Origin: Sulfurovum sp.
GTDB lineage: Bacteria; Campylobacterota; Campylobacteria; Campylobacterales; Sulfurovaceae
Length of the DNA: 39,079 bases
Reading direction: 5' to 3'
Assembly: GCA_027019175.1 (NCBI GenBank)
Contig: JALUXB010000065.1
Span: 1 to 39,079 of the forward strand
The stretch's first letter is position 1. Each line of letters opens with the position of its first letter. The position numbers were made by a program, and so were the translations under genes. The notes beneath the pieces were generated by a model that searched no databases, was not told where the DNA came from, and saw only the letters and a list, made by a program, of their open reading frames with translations. This document shows positions 16,193-25,253 of this stretch, in pieces.

Positions 16193-16280
16193 AATCCTCA
16201 ATCCTCAATCCTCAATCCTCAATCCTCAATCCTCAATCCTCAATCCTCAATCCTCAATCCTCAATCCTCAATCCTCAATC
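16193..16280. repeat. Heptamer array, 12 x AATCCTC, between the wbaP-like gene and wzz
   Basis: Twelve perfect units (16193-16276) plus a partial AATC. On the minus strand they read GAGGATT and start 2 bases after the WbaP-like stop codon. The gap of 142 bp contains little else: about 50 bases precede the wzz start. It is the longest array in the window and uses exactly the same unit as the one inside manB. Confidence 0.97.
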
Positions 16281-16282
16281 GA

Positions 16283-17599
16283 CTAATACGCTCCTTCACG
16301 TTTCAAAACGACTTTGACTGTTTTGAAAAGAATGACAATATCAAGCCAAAGTGACCAGTTAGAGACATACCACTTGTCCGTGGACACCCTGAAATCATAG
16401 TCTGTATCACTCCGGCCACTTACCTGCCAAAGACCTGTAATACCCGGCTTTACCATAAAGTAGTAGACAGCATCTTCTTTGTAATACTGGTCTATCTCCT
16501 GCTGTATGACCGGTCTTGGCCCGACAAAGTTCATTTCACCTTTGAGTACATTGAAAATCTGTGGCAGTTCATCGAGCGAGGTTTTACGTAAAAAAGAACC
16601 GATTTTTGTAACTCTGGGGTCATCTTTCAGTTTGAAATTTTCTTCCCACTCTTTACGTATGTCTGGGTCTGTCTCAAGCAGTTTTTCCAAACGTTCCTGT
16701 GCATCGGCATACATGCTTCTAAACTTGAGTGTCGGAATGGTTTTACCATGTTGTCCCACACGATTGTGCGTAAAAAATACGGGTCCTGGTGATTCGCGTT
16801 TAATGAGAATGGCAAAAATGCCAATGAGAGGCAGAATAACAGGTAAAAGTAGAATAGCCAGTATATAGTTGAAGCCTTGTTGAAATAGAAGACGATAAGT
16901 GCTTTTGAGCCGGTTCTTGAAAACAATAAGGTTGGTACGCGTATTGGAGAGTTGGTAAATGTGTGAATGGGTTAGGTCGTAATCATCGATCAAGGGAATG
17001 AAAACCACTTCATGCTTCTGCTGTATCTGTGTTTCAATAATCTTTTTGAGGCTGTTAGCATCACTTCCCTGTGAGTTGACAAACAGAATGGATGGAATTT
17101 CATGACTCCTTGGACGATTGTAGCCCAGATAAGGGTTACCGTAGATCTCTTTGATAAGAAAGGGGTCATCACCATATATAGCGGCTTTTTTTTGCCAAAT
17201 TCCCACTCTGTAGAGCAGTTTCTTGAGTATGTTCTTTTCCAGTGGGATGAAAAATGTCATAAGCACAAAGGAGATACCGATGACCAGACGGGAGTAGTCT
17301 GTCGCTGCTTTGGTCATGGCCAGATAGGCGAAGATAAAAATGGCAGAGAAGAGCAGCCCCTTGAATACCTGTCTGCTCTCATGCCAGAAGTCGTAACGAT
17401 AGGTATAAATGCCTTCATAGGCGAAGAGAACAATGGGAATCACATAGATGGGGTAGAGTGTCATATACTCCTGTAGAGTAACTGTGTGGGGACTGAGGTT
17501 TGGCAGTATATCTCTTAAAAGGTCGGCAAGGTAGACCGAAAATAGAATGAAAAGCAGGTCTGTGGCTATAAAGATGATTTTTGAAAAAAAATCTTTCAT
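16283..17599 (-). CDS. WbaP-like polyprenyl-phosphate sugar-1-phosphate transferase
   Basis: Transfers the first sugar-1-phosphate to undecaprenyl phosphate and starts the glycan. The 438-residue protein has an N-terminal region of about four to five membrane helices and a central domain. The conserved catalytic part contains KRESPGPVFFTHNRVGQHG, LKFRSMYADA, KTSLDELPQIFNVLKGEMNFVGPRP and PGITGLWQVSGR. It ends in KREGAY. The sugar (galactose or glucose phosphate) cannot be told from sequence. It overlaps the DUF4422 gene upstream by 4 bases. Its stop codon lies 2 bases from the 12-unit heptamer array. Confidence 0.93.
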   Translation of the reverse strand: MKDFFSKIIFIATDLLFILFSVYLADLLRDILPNLSPHTVTLQEYMTLYPIYVIPIVLFAYEGIYTYRYDFWHESRQVFKGLLFSAIFIFAYLAMTKAATDYSRLVIGISFVLMTFFIPLEKNILKKLLYRVGIWQKKAAIYGDDPFLIKEIYGNPYLGYNRPRSHEIPSILFVNSQGSDANSLKKIIETQIQQKHEVVFIPLIDDYDLTHSHIYQLSNTRTNLIVFKNRLKSTYRLLFQQGFNYILAILLLPVILPLIGIFAILIKRESPGPVFFTHNRVGQHGKTIPTLKFRSMYADAQERLEKLLETDPDIRKEWEENFKLKDDPRVTKIGSFLRKTSLDELPQIFNVLKGEMNFVGPRPVIQQEIDQYYKEDAVYYFMVKPGITGLWQVSGRSDTDYDFRVSTDKWYVSNWSLWLDIVILFKTVKVVLKREGAY

Positions 17600-18366
17600 C
17601 TTTTTGCCCCTCCTGATAATTTTCGCTTAAGAAAGGGAATGATCTTGCCAATGGTGCCGCTGCCCTCAATCTGTGCAACAGAGAGCGTCTTTACATGGTA
17701 TTGGCGGTGTAGTACCCATACATTCAACAGTCGTTCGGCGACAAAGCCGTAAATGCGTTTTTGGTAATCATCGTAATTGCTTGTGTCCGTACGCTTTTCC
17801 AGTTCGAAAAGTATTTCAAACAGCCATGCTATATATGACTCAAATTCAGCTACCGGCATGATGAACATATTGTAAAGGTGCAGTCTTCTCTGGGACATGA
17901 ATGTATCGAAAGTATCCAAGAACTCCGGGCACTGCTCCTCCATGATCTTTCGTGTCATATCCAGATCCTTTTCGTAGTGCGCATGCGCGTAGTGGGATCG
18001 GATGGACTCAATGTAGTAGTTGCGTTTGCGCGGCAGAATGATGTCGTAAGTGTCCATATGTTCAGCTATCTCCTTTTCGGAGAGTATGGCTGTTTTCAAA
18101 AATGGAAGAGAGCCTTTGAAGTAGCGTCTGTAGTGCACAAGTCCGCAATAGTCGATATCTTTGAAAAAGCCGTTTTTCCATGCCCAGTAGAGTGCCGTAA
18201 GTTCGCAGAAGGAAGGGTTTTTGTCGGAAATATTCTCTCCGCTGTCATCCCCTGATATTCCAAACTCTGATGATGTGGTCACTTTGCCGACATGTATGGG
18301 TGTGTAGAGGGCATTTTGAGGAAAGTCATAGGGCTTGTGGGCTGCAACGAGTATTCGTGATTTCAT
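17596..18366 (-). CDS. DUF4422-domain glycosyltransferase
   Basis: A 256-residue protein with the N-terminal KSRILVAAHKPYDFP and the central ENISDKNPSFCELTALYWAWKNG, then YCGLVHYRRYF, which are characteristic of DUF4422 proteins in capsule and O-antigen loci. These are presumed glycosyltransferases; the sugar is unknown. C-terminal NVWVLHRQYHVKTLSV also fits. It overlaps the WbaP-like gene by 4 bases and follows the GT2 gene after 52 bases with nothing recognisable, so it is part of the same transcript. Confidence 0.86.
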   Translation of the reverse strand: MKSRILVAAHKPYDFPQNALYTPIHVGKVTTSSEFGISGDDSGENISDKNPSFCELTALYWAWKNGFFKDIDYCGLVHYRRYFKGSLPFLKTAILSEKEIAEHMDTYDIILPRKRNYYIESIRSHYAHAHYEKDLDMTRKIMEEQCPEFLDTFDTFMSQRRLHLYNMFIMPVAEFESYIAWLFEILFELEKRTDTSNYDDYQKRIYGFVAERLLNVWVLHRQYHVKTLSVAQIEGSGTIGKIIPFLKRKLSGGAKR

Positions 18367-18418
18367 GTCGATATTATATCGTCAAATACCTCTAATGCCC
18401 TTACAGAATGCTATTGTT

Positions 18419-19351
18419 TCATTGAGAGGTTTTACTTTTGGCACATTCTCGTATCTGGTCAAAAGATTTAGAATAGTCCCTTTTCAAGCCATCAAAAAAA
18501 GCCATGTGTATCAGTTTTCTGTATGAAGCTTGTAGATCTTTTGGGTATTTTTTGGTTTGTAAAAAAAGTTGCAAATATTTTGCTATTGCATAGGGGTATA
18601 CACTTAGTCTATTCATATTTCTATATAGTTCGATTCCATTTCTAAATGTGTAGTACACCTTCCACAACGGAGCATAGATCCCCTCATCTGTATTTTCAAG
18701 AGTTTCTGTATCATGAATGAACTTGATCTGAGGGATAAAAAGGTGTTTGTACCCTTTTTGTGTCCAATACAACGAATATATTAAATCGTCAGCATAAATA
18801 AACAGATCTTTTTTGGGGAAATATTGCTCCTCTCTGATCAAGGATACCTTGATAAAATATCCGACAAATGAAGACATATCGATCGTCAATTGATCGGCTT
18901 GCTGATGTGCTGAATCTTCCACATAGAATTTCAGTGATGTAAAAGGGTTATATCTGGGAATATTCATGGAACATATCGAACCATTTGGAAGGTACACTGC
19001 TGCTGCAGCACTTGCGACATCGTTGTCAAGTTTCATTTGCAAGAATTGTTCTATAGCGCCTCTTTGGGGATATGCATCATCATCATAGCATACCAACCAA
19101 TCAGACACCAAAGTATCAGCAACATATTTAAACCCTTTATGAAATCCACCTGCACCCCCAATGTTTTCAGGTAGGTGGAGAAGATGTAGCCTGGGATCCT
19201 TAAGTGAATCCAGCCACGCTTTGGTTTCGTCTGTTGAAGCATTATTGACTATGACAATATCAGAAAAAGATTCCGAAAGAGAGGCTTGGACAGTTCTTTT
19301 TAACTTGCCAATACGGTTGAAGGTGACAATAACTGCTGCAATTTTTTTCAT
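18419..19351 (-). CDS. Family 2 glycosyltransferase, GlfT1-like
   Basis: A 310-residue GT-A enzyme. VIVTFNR is at residues 8-14, VNNASTDET at 35-43, ENIGGAGGFHKGF at 62-74 and the metal-binding DDD at 90-92. The GGAGGFHKG and YDDDAYP segments resemble GlfT1/WbbL-type enzymes that act on rhamnose or galactofuranose-containing linkers. With glf and the larger GlfT2-like gene nearby, adding the first galactofuranose or a rhamnose is plausible inference. It overlaps the GlfT2-like gene by 4 bases. It and the next several genes are visibly richer in A/T than the flanking genes. Confidence 0.85.
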   Translation of the reverse strand: MKKIAAVIVTFNRIGKLKRTVQASLSESFSDIVIVNNASTDETKAWLDSLKDPRLHLLHLPENIGGAGGFHKGFKYVADTLVSDWLVCYDDDAYPQRGAIEQFLQMKLDNDVASAAAAVYLPNGSICSMNIPRYNPFTSLKFYVEDSAHQQADQLTIDMSSFVGYFIKVSLIREEQYFPKKDLFIYADDLIYSLYWTQKGYKHLFIPQIKFIHDTETLENTDEGIYAPLWKVYYTFRNGIELYRNMNRLSVYPYAIAKYLQLFLQTKKYPKDLQASYRKLIHMAFFDGLKRDYSKSFDQIRECAKSKTSQ

Positions 19352-21114
19352 ATAGTATCTTTATCTGGGAAAAACTGTTTCTCCCAGTATTCCTTTGAAG
19401 TCAGGTAAGTATATTTGTCTTGATACTCTTTTGTTAATGTTTTGCGTTTTTTAAACATCTTATATGAGAGATTCATTGATTCCATTAAAAGGGTAAAAAA
19501 ACGTTTTTTATTTTGTTGTAGTGTAAACCCTTGTCTTGTCTTACTATCATAAAGCAGCACTTCTTTTCTTCTAAAATAGGCACCTATTCTATGTTCATTT
19601 TTATTTAAAATAATTAACTTTTTATTTAACAAAAAACTTGGCATAAGATGGCTATTTAATGTTATCAGTTTTATTGTTTTCATAGGCCAATGCCACTTTA
19701 GTTCCGGACAGTATTCTGAACCTTTATAATCATCAATGTTGACTTCTACCATCTTTTCTTGATTATTCAATGGTCCTATTTTTGAAAAAATATTTTTCAT
19801 GTCAATATTGTTTTCAAAAAAAGCAGGACCTTTTAGAACATCTTTCATTGCTTCATTTTGTGCTTCCACTGAAGCATATTTATACATAAAAGCATAACGA
19901 ATAATAAAACGCCAAAAAACTTTCATTATCGACAGATAATCATTATTAAGTTTCGGGACTTGTAAATGATGAAGAAGATGGGAACGTGTATCTAAATATT
20001 GAGTTAAAGGTGACTCTTTTGCAAAAAAATCATCACCCCAAGTTGCAATCCCATTCATAGTAATTTGTTGAAATTGTTCCTGTAATCCAAAATTCACATC
20101 ATCACCTCTAACAAAAAAAGGATAAGGATATTCGGCAATAGCTATGGGGAAAGCAAAAAACCACCATCCTCCATAATCGAAAGTTACGCTTTTGTCATTA
20201 TCTAATATTTGGTGAATATCATAAAGATTGAAACCACTTTTTAATGGCATACAGTGTTGATTAAAATTTGCACCGTTTTCCCATTGAATATTGGGTTTGT
20301 CGCCAAGTAACATGGAACCGGCAACTGCAAGTCTTTCGTCTTTGGCATATGCCAATAATTGGTACGTTCTAAAGATGGATTCCGTTTCACATGATGCGTC
20401 ATCGTCCATAAATAGACAATGTGTAAAATCATCATTTTCTTCTTTTAGATGGTACAAACCTCTTGCAAAACCACCGGAACCACCCAAGTTTTCATTGGGA
20501 ATGAGTGTAAGTTTTGAATCTTCCTCAAGTGCCACATTTTTACCATTATCGACAACCAAAAGATGTGCATCTATCTCTGTTTTATGCAAAAAGTCCAAAA
20601 TTCTGGAAACACTTGCTTTCACAGCTTCTTGTCTGTTAAAAGTTGTGATAGACAGACCCAGTTTTACAATATTTTCAGCATCCTGACTCGTAGCCCAATG
20701 GGCAGTTTTAAGTTGACTCTCAGTGAGCCCCTTTAACGTAAAATATAACAATCCTCCTTGTAAAGACTGAGGTATAGAAATGGTGATTTTACTTTGAGAT
20801 GGCTTGATTTCATTGATGCTGACAGTATGGATTACATGTTCTTCATCCATATGATAAAGAGTGCACAATAGATGACCTTCGGTTTCCAGATATAACTCTA
20901 TATCTTCAATAGTAGTATTTTCTTGCCATTTTCCAAGACTAAAACTATTGAAATAGGTATCAAAAGGGACTGAAGCCCCTTCTTTAAGATACAAAGTACT
21001 ATCTTCATAAGAGTACCATGATAGATTATCTGATTTAAAATAAAGACGCTCTTCAAGACATAGGTTCTTAGTTGGATATATGATATTCGCTATTGGTGTA
21101 GATTTTGTTTTCAT
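19348..21114 (-). CDS. GlfT2-like galactofuranosyltransferase
   Basis: A 588-residue protein with an N-terminal beta-rich domain (about residues 1-145) and a GT-A domain. LSITTFNR is at 154-161, NENLGGSGGFARG at 207-219, the catalytic DDD at 237-239, and DYGGWWFFAFP at about 313-323. The double-tryptophan and this two-domain layout are typical of the processive mycobacterial GlfT2. A later GDDVNFGLQ completes the pattern. It would polymerise UDP-galactofuranose, supplied by Glf. It starts with ATG after an AT-rich 153-bp gap (21115-21267) in which I see no gene and only weak -10-like sites. Confidence 0.88.
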   Translation of the reverse strand: MKTKSTPIANIIYPTKNLCLEERLYFKSDNLSWYSYEDSTLYLKEGASVPFDTYFNSFSLGKWQENTTIEDIELYLETEGHLLCTLYHMDEEHVIHTVSINEIKPSQSKITISIPQSLQGGLLYFTLKGLTESQLKTAHWATSQDAENIVKLGLSITTFNRQEAVKASVSRILDFLHKTEIDAHLLVVDNGKNVALEEDSKLTLIPNENLGGSGGFARGLYHLKEENDDFTHCLFMDDDASCETESIFRTYQLLAYAKDERLAVAGSMLLGDKPNIQWENGANFNQHCMPLKSGFNLYDIHQILDNDKSVTFDYGGWWFFAFPIAIAEYPYPFFVRGDDVNFGLQEQFQQITMNGIATWGDDFFAKESPLTQYLDTRSHLLHHLQVPKLNNDYLSIMKVFWRFIIRYAFMYKYASVEAQNEAMKDVLKGPAFFENNIDMKNIFSKIGPLNNQEKMVEVNIDDYKGSEYCPELKWHWPMKTIKLITLNSHLMPSFLLNKKLIILNKNEHRIGAYFRRKEVLLYDSKTRQGFTLQQNKKRFFTLLMESMNLSYKMFKKRKTLTKEYQDKYTYLTSKEYWEKQFFPDKDTI

Positions 21115-21267
21115 TGTTTGTTGTATTCCTTTAAAGCTAAGTCTACTTAATCATTCATTTCGATTTTATAGTTGTACATTAATATCACACTATCACATAA
21201 ATTTTTTACAATAGATTGATATATGAAAAATATTTTTATTCTTCTTTGAATATAATGGAACATATAA

Positions 21268-22065
21268 TTAAGATATTTTAATGAGTACCCTTTCCCCACA
21301 ATAAGCTAAATACTCATACTGAACATTATGTTCTTTTGAAAATTCAAAAAATGCTTTCATTTCATGTTCCTGATAGTTTGGATAGTTGAAAAACTCATCA
21401 AAAATAATGAGAGTGTCTTTGACTATATATGGTGACAAGTGCTCAAATATGGTTTTTGTCGATGAATACAGGTCGCAGTCGACATGAAGCAATGCTATGT
21501 TTTCGTTATGTTCTTTTGTGTAAACTGGTAATGTCTGATCGAACCAGCCCTTGATCAATGTAACATTGGTATTTACTTCAGGCATATTTCCATTCATATT
21601 GAAATCAAAAGAGTGATATCCTTCCCAAACCTCCGGTAAGCCTTCAAATGAGTCAAAACCGTAAAACTTCATCTCTTCTTTCTTTGAGGACATATAGTTA
21701 ATAGAGTATCCCGTGAATACGCCAAATTCAAGTATATTGCCTTCAACTGTTATGTTTTCAACGGCATAGGTAAGAAACTCTTCATAGTTTGTAATACAAA
21801 TTGCTTTTTTAAGGTTTTCTGTAATGAATGCCACTGTTTGAGTTTGCGCAACTTCACACACGGCATGAAAGAGATTCTCTGGTGTTCTTGGATTTTTATC
21901 TAAAAGATAATTTAATCTTTGCTCTAAATTACTAATATGATTACTTGCCTGTCGGGTTTGCTCTTCAATAGCTTTTTGCTGCTCAGCGATCTTGGTTAGC
22001 AGTTCTACCTGTTGTTCACTTTTATATAGGAACTGATTTATCTTATTTTTAATTTTATTGATCAT
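21268..22065 (-). CDS. SAM-dependent methyltransferase, TylF/MycF-like
   Basis: A 265-residue protein with an N-terminal coiled coil (about residues 10-60, rich in Gln/Glu with heptad Leu/Ile). The methyltransferase domain has ILEFGVFTGYSINYMS as the SAM-binding loop, FDSFEGLPE, LLHVDCDLYSSTKT and IIFDEFFNYPN. These match TylF/MycF-type sugar O-methyltransferases. In ABC-dependent polysaccharides a methyl cap can end the chain, often with a coiled coil as a ruler; that role is inference. I chose the ATG at 22065, overlapping the wzt stop as ATGA, over an ATG 15 bases upstream. Confidence 0.85.
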   Translation of the reverse strand: MINKIKNKINQFLYKSEQQVELLTKIAEQQKAIEEQTRQASNHISNLEQRLNYLLDKNPRTPENLFHAVCEVAQTQTVAFITENLKKAICITNYEEFLTYAVENITVEGNILEFGVFTGYSINYMSSKKEEMKFYGFDSFEGLPEVWEGYHSFDFNMNGNMPEVNTNVTLIKGWFDQTLPVYTKEHNENIALLHVDCDLYSSTKTIFEHLSPYIVKDTLIIFDEFFNYPNYQEHEMKAFFEFSKEHNVQYEYLAYCGERVLIKIS

Positions 22066-23312
22066 TTCAATACTTCCCATTTATATTTTGGTACAAACAA
22101 CCCATCTTCTGGGTTCTCCTCTGAAATCACACTGACCTCATATACTCTTTCCTGTAAATCATAGGGTACAATAATCAACTCATTCCAGAGACCAATACTT
22201 ACCTGATAGTTTCCCCGAAGCAGTTGAAAACTTTCGAATGTACAGCGTATTTTACCTTCTTTTGTTTGTGTATCCAAGGAAATGTTTTGAAACAGTGGTG
22301 AGATACCAAAGCAGTGTATTCCTTTTATATCTTCGAAGAAAGCGATACTGAGTGTAAGACTCTCTATGGGGTTAACGATTTTATAGCTTACTTCAATACT
22401 GAAAGTCTCCAAAGTATTAATTCTGGTAACAGTATTGAAATCCACTTTATTCTGATTAAAATAAACATTTTCTATGATGGCTTGTCCCGTACCAAAACGT
22501 GCTTTTTTTTGTTGCCACAAAAACTCTTTTGATATATGGTTGAGATCATTTTCAGTTTCGTTTGACTCCTTGGATGAAGGAGCATCTTTTGCCGTATAGG
22601 CATCTAAAACACTCATTGATTGTCCATCCATTTTCTTTTTGCCGTTTTCCATCCAAACAACTCTATTGACGATCCTTCTCAATACGGTCAGGTCATGTGA
22701 AACAAAGATAAGCGTTTTGTCTTTATGTGCTATAAATTGTTGTATTTTTGTAATACATTTTTCAACAAAAAATACATCTCCAACACTTAATGCTTCATCT
22801 ACAATAAGAATGTCCGGATCCAGGTTGATAATGACAGAAAAGGCAAGTCTTGCAAACATACCTGAACTGTACATCTTCACAGGTTGATGAATAAATTCTC
22901 CAATATCGGCAAAAGAGACAATTTCATCTATCTTTTCATCCATCTCTTCTCTACTGAAGCCCATCAGTGTACCATTAAGGTAAATATTTTCAACTCCGGT
23001 CATTTCCGGATTGAAGCCTGCACCAAGCTCCAAAAGAGAAGCTATTTTTCCATTAACCTGTATGGTTCCGGAAGTAGGTGTCAGTACTCCTGTGATCATC
23101 TTAAGTAGTGTAGATTTCCCTGCACCATTTTTCCCGATAATCCCGACAGTTTCCCCCTTTTTTATTTCAAAGGAGACATCATTCATAGCATAAAAGTCAT
23201 GGTGGTATGATTTTTTAAATGGATTGAGTGCTTCTTTAAGTCTGTCTTGTGGTTTGTCATAGAGATGATAAATTTTTGTAACGTTCGTTACTTTAATGGC
23301 TATGTCATTCAT
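22062..23312 (-). CDS. wzt: Polysaccharide ABC exporter, ATP-binding subunit Wzt
   Basis: The nucleotide-binding subunit for export of lipid-linked glycan. Walker A GIIGKNGAGKST lies within the first 80 residues. The signature YSSGMFARLAF, Walker B ILIVDEALSVGD and the switch histidine in SHDLTVLRR follow. At 416 residues it has an extra C-terminal beta domain of about 160 residues, as in Wzt proteins that recognise a chemically modified glycan end. The neighbouring methyltransferase could make that modification. It overlaps wzm by 1 base (TAATG) and the methyltransferase by 4. Confidence 0.93.
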   Translation of the reverse strand: MNDIAIKVTNVTKIYHLYDKPQDRLKEALNPFKKSYHHDFYAMNDVSFEIKKGETVGIIGKNGAGKSTLLKMITGVLTPTSGTIQVNGKIASLLELGAGFNPEMTGVENIYLNGTLMGFSREEMDEKIDEIVSFADIGEFIHQPVKMYSSGMFARLAFSVIINLDPDILIVDEALSVGDVFFVEKCITKIQQFIAHKDKTLIFVSHDLTVLRRIVNRVVWMENGKKKMDGQSMSVLDAYTAKDAPSSKESNETENDLNHISKEFLWQQKKARFGTGQAIIENVYFNQNKVDFNTVTRINTLETFSIEVSYKIVNPIESLTLSIAFFEDIKGIHCFGISPLFQNISLDTQTKEGKIRCTFESFQLLRGNYQVSIGLWNELIIVPYDLQERVYEVSVISEENPEDGLFVPKYKWEVLK

Positions 23313-24103
23313 TACAATACATCCGCAAAGTGTGGTCTAAGTTTTTTAAAGGTCATACCGCCAAGAATGAAAAAAGTTCCAGCAACTATCCAGTAATAGA
23401 GCGTCATCTCCCAATCTTCCCAAAACCATTTATGATAGATTAAACTGTTTCTATAGCCCTCAATAATATATACCAACGGATTGAGCTTTATGATCCAGTG
23501 ATATCTCTCCGGGATCATATTGATCGACCAAAAAATCGGTGTGAGCCAAAAGGCGAATTGCAATACCATATTGACAAACTGTCCCATATCTCTGAAAAAA
23601 ACGACAACGGAAGAAGTCAGCCATGACAATCCTAAAAGCAATATGACAGTTGCCAAGAGATAGTATGGTAGTTGTATCCAGTGGATATCAGGATAATAAC
23701 CATAGTAGATAAACATACCTATCATAAAGACAATAAAAAACAGATGTATCACCAAAGAGGACATTAATGGAATAAGAGGAAGTAAGCTAACACGAAAAAC
23801 GACCTTTTTCACCAGAAATGAATTTGAAAGAATACTATTTGTACCATTTATCAGCGCTTCTGAAAAGAAAAACCACGGTATCATGCCCGCAATCAGCCAA
23901 AGTATGAATGGAACATTGTCTACAGGCTGTGATTTGAACCCCACTTGAAAAACAAACCAAAAAATCAATATGGTCATTAGGGGTTGTATAATTGCCCAGG
24001 CGACACCAAGAAAGTTTCCTATATATTTTTGTTTAAAATCATTTTTGACAAGATCTAAAAGTAATTTATGATTTTGCCAAATCGCTTTTAAAAATTCGAA
24101 CAA
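23312..24103 (-). CDS. wzm: Polysaccharide ABC exporter permease Wzm
   Basis: The membrane subunit partner of Wzt. The 263-residue protein has about six membrane helices and the family marks YIGNFLGVAWAIIQPLMTILIFWFVFQ and WLTPIFWSINMIPERYHWIIKLNPLVYIIEGYR. It transports undecaprenyl-linked polymer to the periplasmic side. One base separates it from glf upstream. Confidence 0.93.
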   Translation of the reverse strand: MFEFLKAIWQNHKLLLDLVKNDFKQKYIGNFLGVAWAIIQPLMTILIFWFVFQVGFKSQPVDNVPFILWLIAGMIPWFFFSEALINGTNSILSNSFLVKKVVFRVSLLPLIPLMSSLVIHLFFIVFMIGMFIYYGYYPDIHWIQLPYYLLATVILLLGLSWLTSSVVVFFRDMGQFVNMVLQFAFWLTPIFWSINMIPERYHWIIKLNPLVYIIEGYRNSLIYHKWFWEDWEMTLYYWIVAGTFFILGGMTFKKLRPHFADVL

Positions 24104-24104
24104 A

Positions 24105-25250
24105 TTATTGATCCCTCAATCTCTGAAATACACGCAAAGCATTTTCTACGGCATCATCCATGTCAAAATATTTGTATTCGGCAAGTCTACCGACAAGCGT
24201 TAGGTTGGGTATTTCCTGAGAATATTTTAAATACTTGTCAAAGTTCTTTTGATTTTCATCTGTGAATATAGGGTAATAAGGTGTCGTCTTCCCCGGGATA
24301 TGTGCTTGAGGATACTCTTTCAGTATTGTGGTATTGGGTGTATTGACTGGGTGAATGTGTTTAAATTCCGTAATACGCGTAAAGTCATACTGGTTAGGAT
24401 AATTGACGGTTGCTGCTTCCTGGTACTTCTCTTGTGAAAGAGTCTCAAATACCATTTTGACACTTCGGTAAGGTAGTTCGCCAAACTTGTAGTCAAAGAG
24501 CTCATCTATCTGACCAGTATAAATAACATGACCGTCAAATTTTTGACCGAACAGGTAAAAGTCTTTCTCTTTTAATGAACATATCTCCTTAAAGTCAGTA
24601 TTGAGCATTAATTTGATATTTGGATGGTCCAGCATTTTTCTAAAAAGAGCCGTGTAGCCATTGGTAGGGAGTTGTTGGTAAGTATCATTGAAGTATCGGT
24701 CATCTCTACCAATAAAGACAGGTACTCTGGCTGTAACAGCACCATCCATTTCTTCCGGCTTCATCCCCCACTGTTTAGCGGTATAGTTTACAAAAATCTT
24801 TTCATAGATGTAATCTGCTAAAAACTGTAAATCTTTGTCGGTTGATTTTTTAAGTTCCAAAATAGGTACTTTGGAGTTATAGTCATAGGCTTCAAGCAAT
24901 TTCTCTTCAAGTTTTTTTGCCAAGTGGGGCGGAAATGCATCATAGATAGTATTGAAGTTAAAAGGGATAGCTACTTCTTTTCCGTCTATATAGGCTAAGA
25001 CTTTATGGTTGTAGACCTCCCATGTAGTAAATTGGGACAAGTAGTCTACTACCTCTTTGTTGTTAGTATGAAAAAGGTGTGGACCGTAAGTATGAATACG
25101 TATATTGCTCTCATTTTTCTCATCATAGCAGTTGCCACCAATGTGGTCACGCCTTTCTATAATAAGCACTTTTTTGTTAAGTTGCGTTGCGATTCTCTCT
25201 GCAAGTACTGCTGCAGAAAGTCCTGCACCAACAATAATATAGTCTACCAT
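24105..25250 (-). CDS. glf: UDP-galactopyranose mutase
   Basis: A flavoenzyme that converts UDP-galactopyranose to UDP-galactofuranose. The 381-residue length is normal. The FAD-binding N-terminus reads YIIVGAGLSAAVLAERIA, followed by RRDHIGGNCYDE; later conserved parts are YGPHLFHTNN, FNFNTIYDAF and VGRLAEYKYFDMDDAV. Its presence shows that the glycan contains galactofuranose. It is 3 bases from galE, whose product makes its substrate. Confidence 0.97.
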   Translation of the reverse strand: MVDYIIVGAGLSAAVLAERIATQLNKKVLIIERRDHIGGNCYDEKNESNIRIHTYGPHLFHTNNKEVVDYLSQFTTWEVYNHKVLAYIDGKEVAIPFNFNTIYDAFPPHLAKKLEEKLLEAYDYNSKVPILELKKSTDKDLQFLADYIYEKIFVNYTAKQWGMKPEEMDGAVTARVPVFIGRDDRYFNDTYQQLPTNGYTALFRKMLDHPNIKLMLNTDFKEICSLKEKDFYLFGQKFDGHVIYTGQIDELFDYKFGELPYRSVKMVFETLSQEKYQEAATVNYPNQYDFTRITEFKHIHPVNTPNTTILKEYPQAHIPGKTTPYYPIFTDENQKNFDKYLKYSQEIPNLTLVGRLAEYKYFDMDDAVENALRVFQRLRDQ

Positions 25251-25253
25251 AGA

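Noticed and set aside
16077-16286. A coding frame with NPQSSIL repeats on the plus strand
   Set aside because: It is a by-product of the 12-unit heptamer array, which is open in all frames on that strand, and it overlaps the wzz start; no ribosome binding site or family match.
22066-22080. Upstream ATG at 22080 for the methyltransferase
   Set aside because: The ATG at 22065 overlaps the wzt stop as ATGA with GGGAAG upstream, the pattern used by its neighbours.
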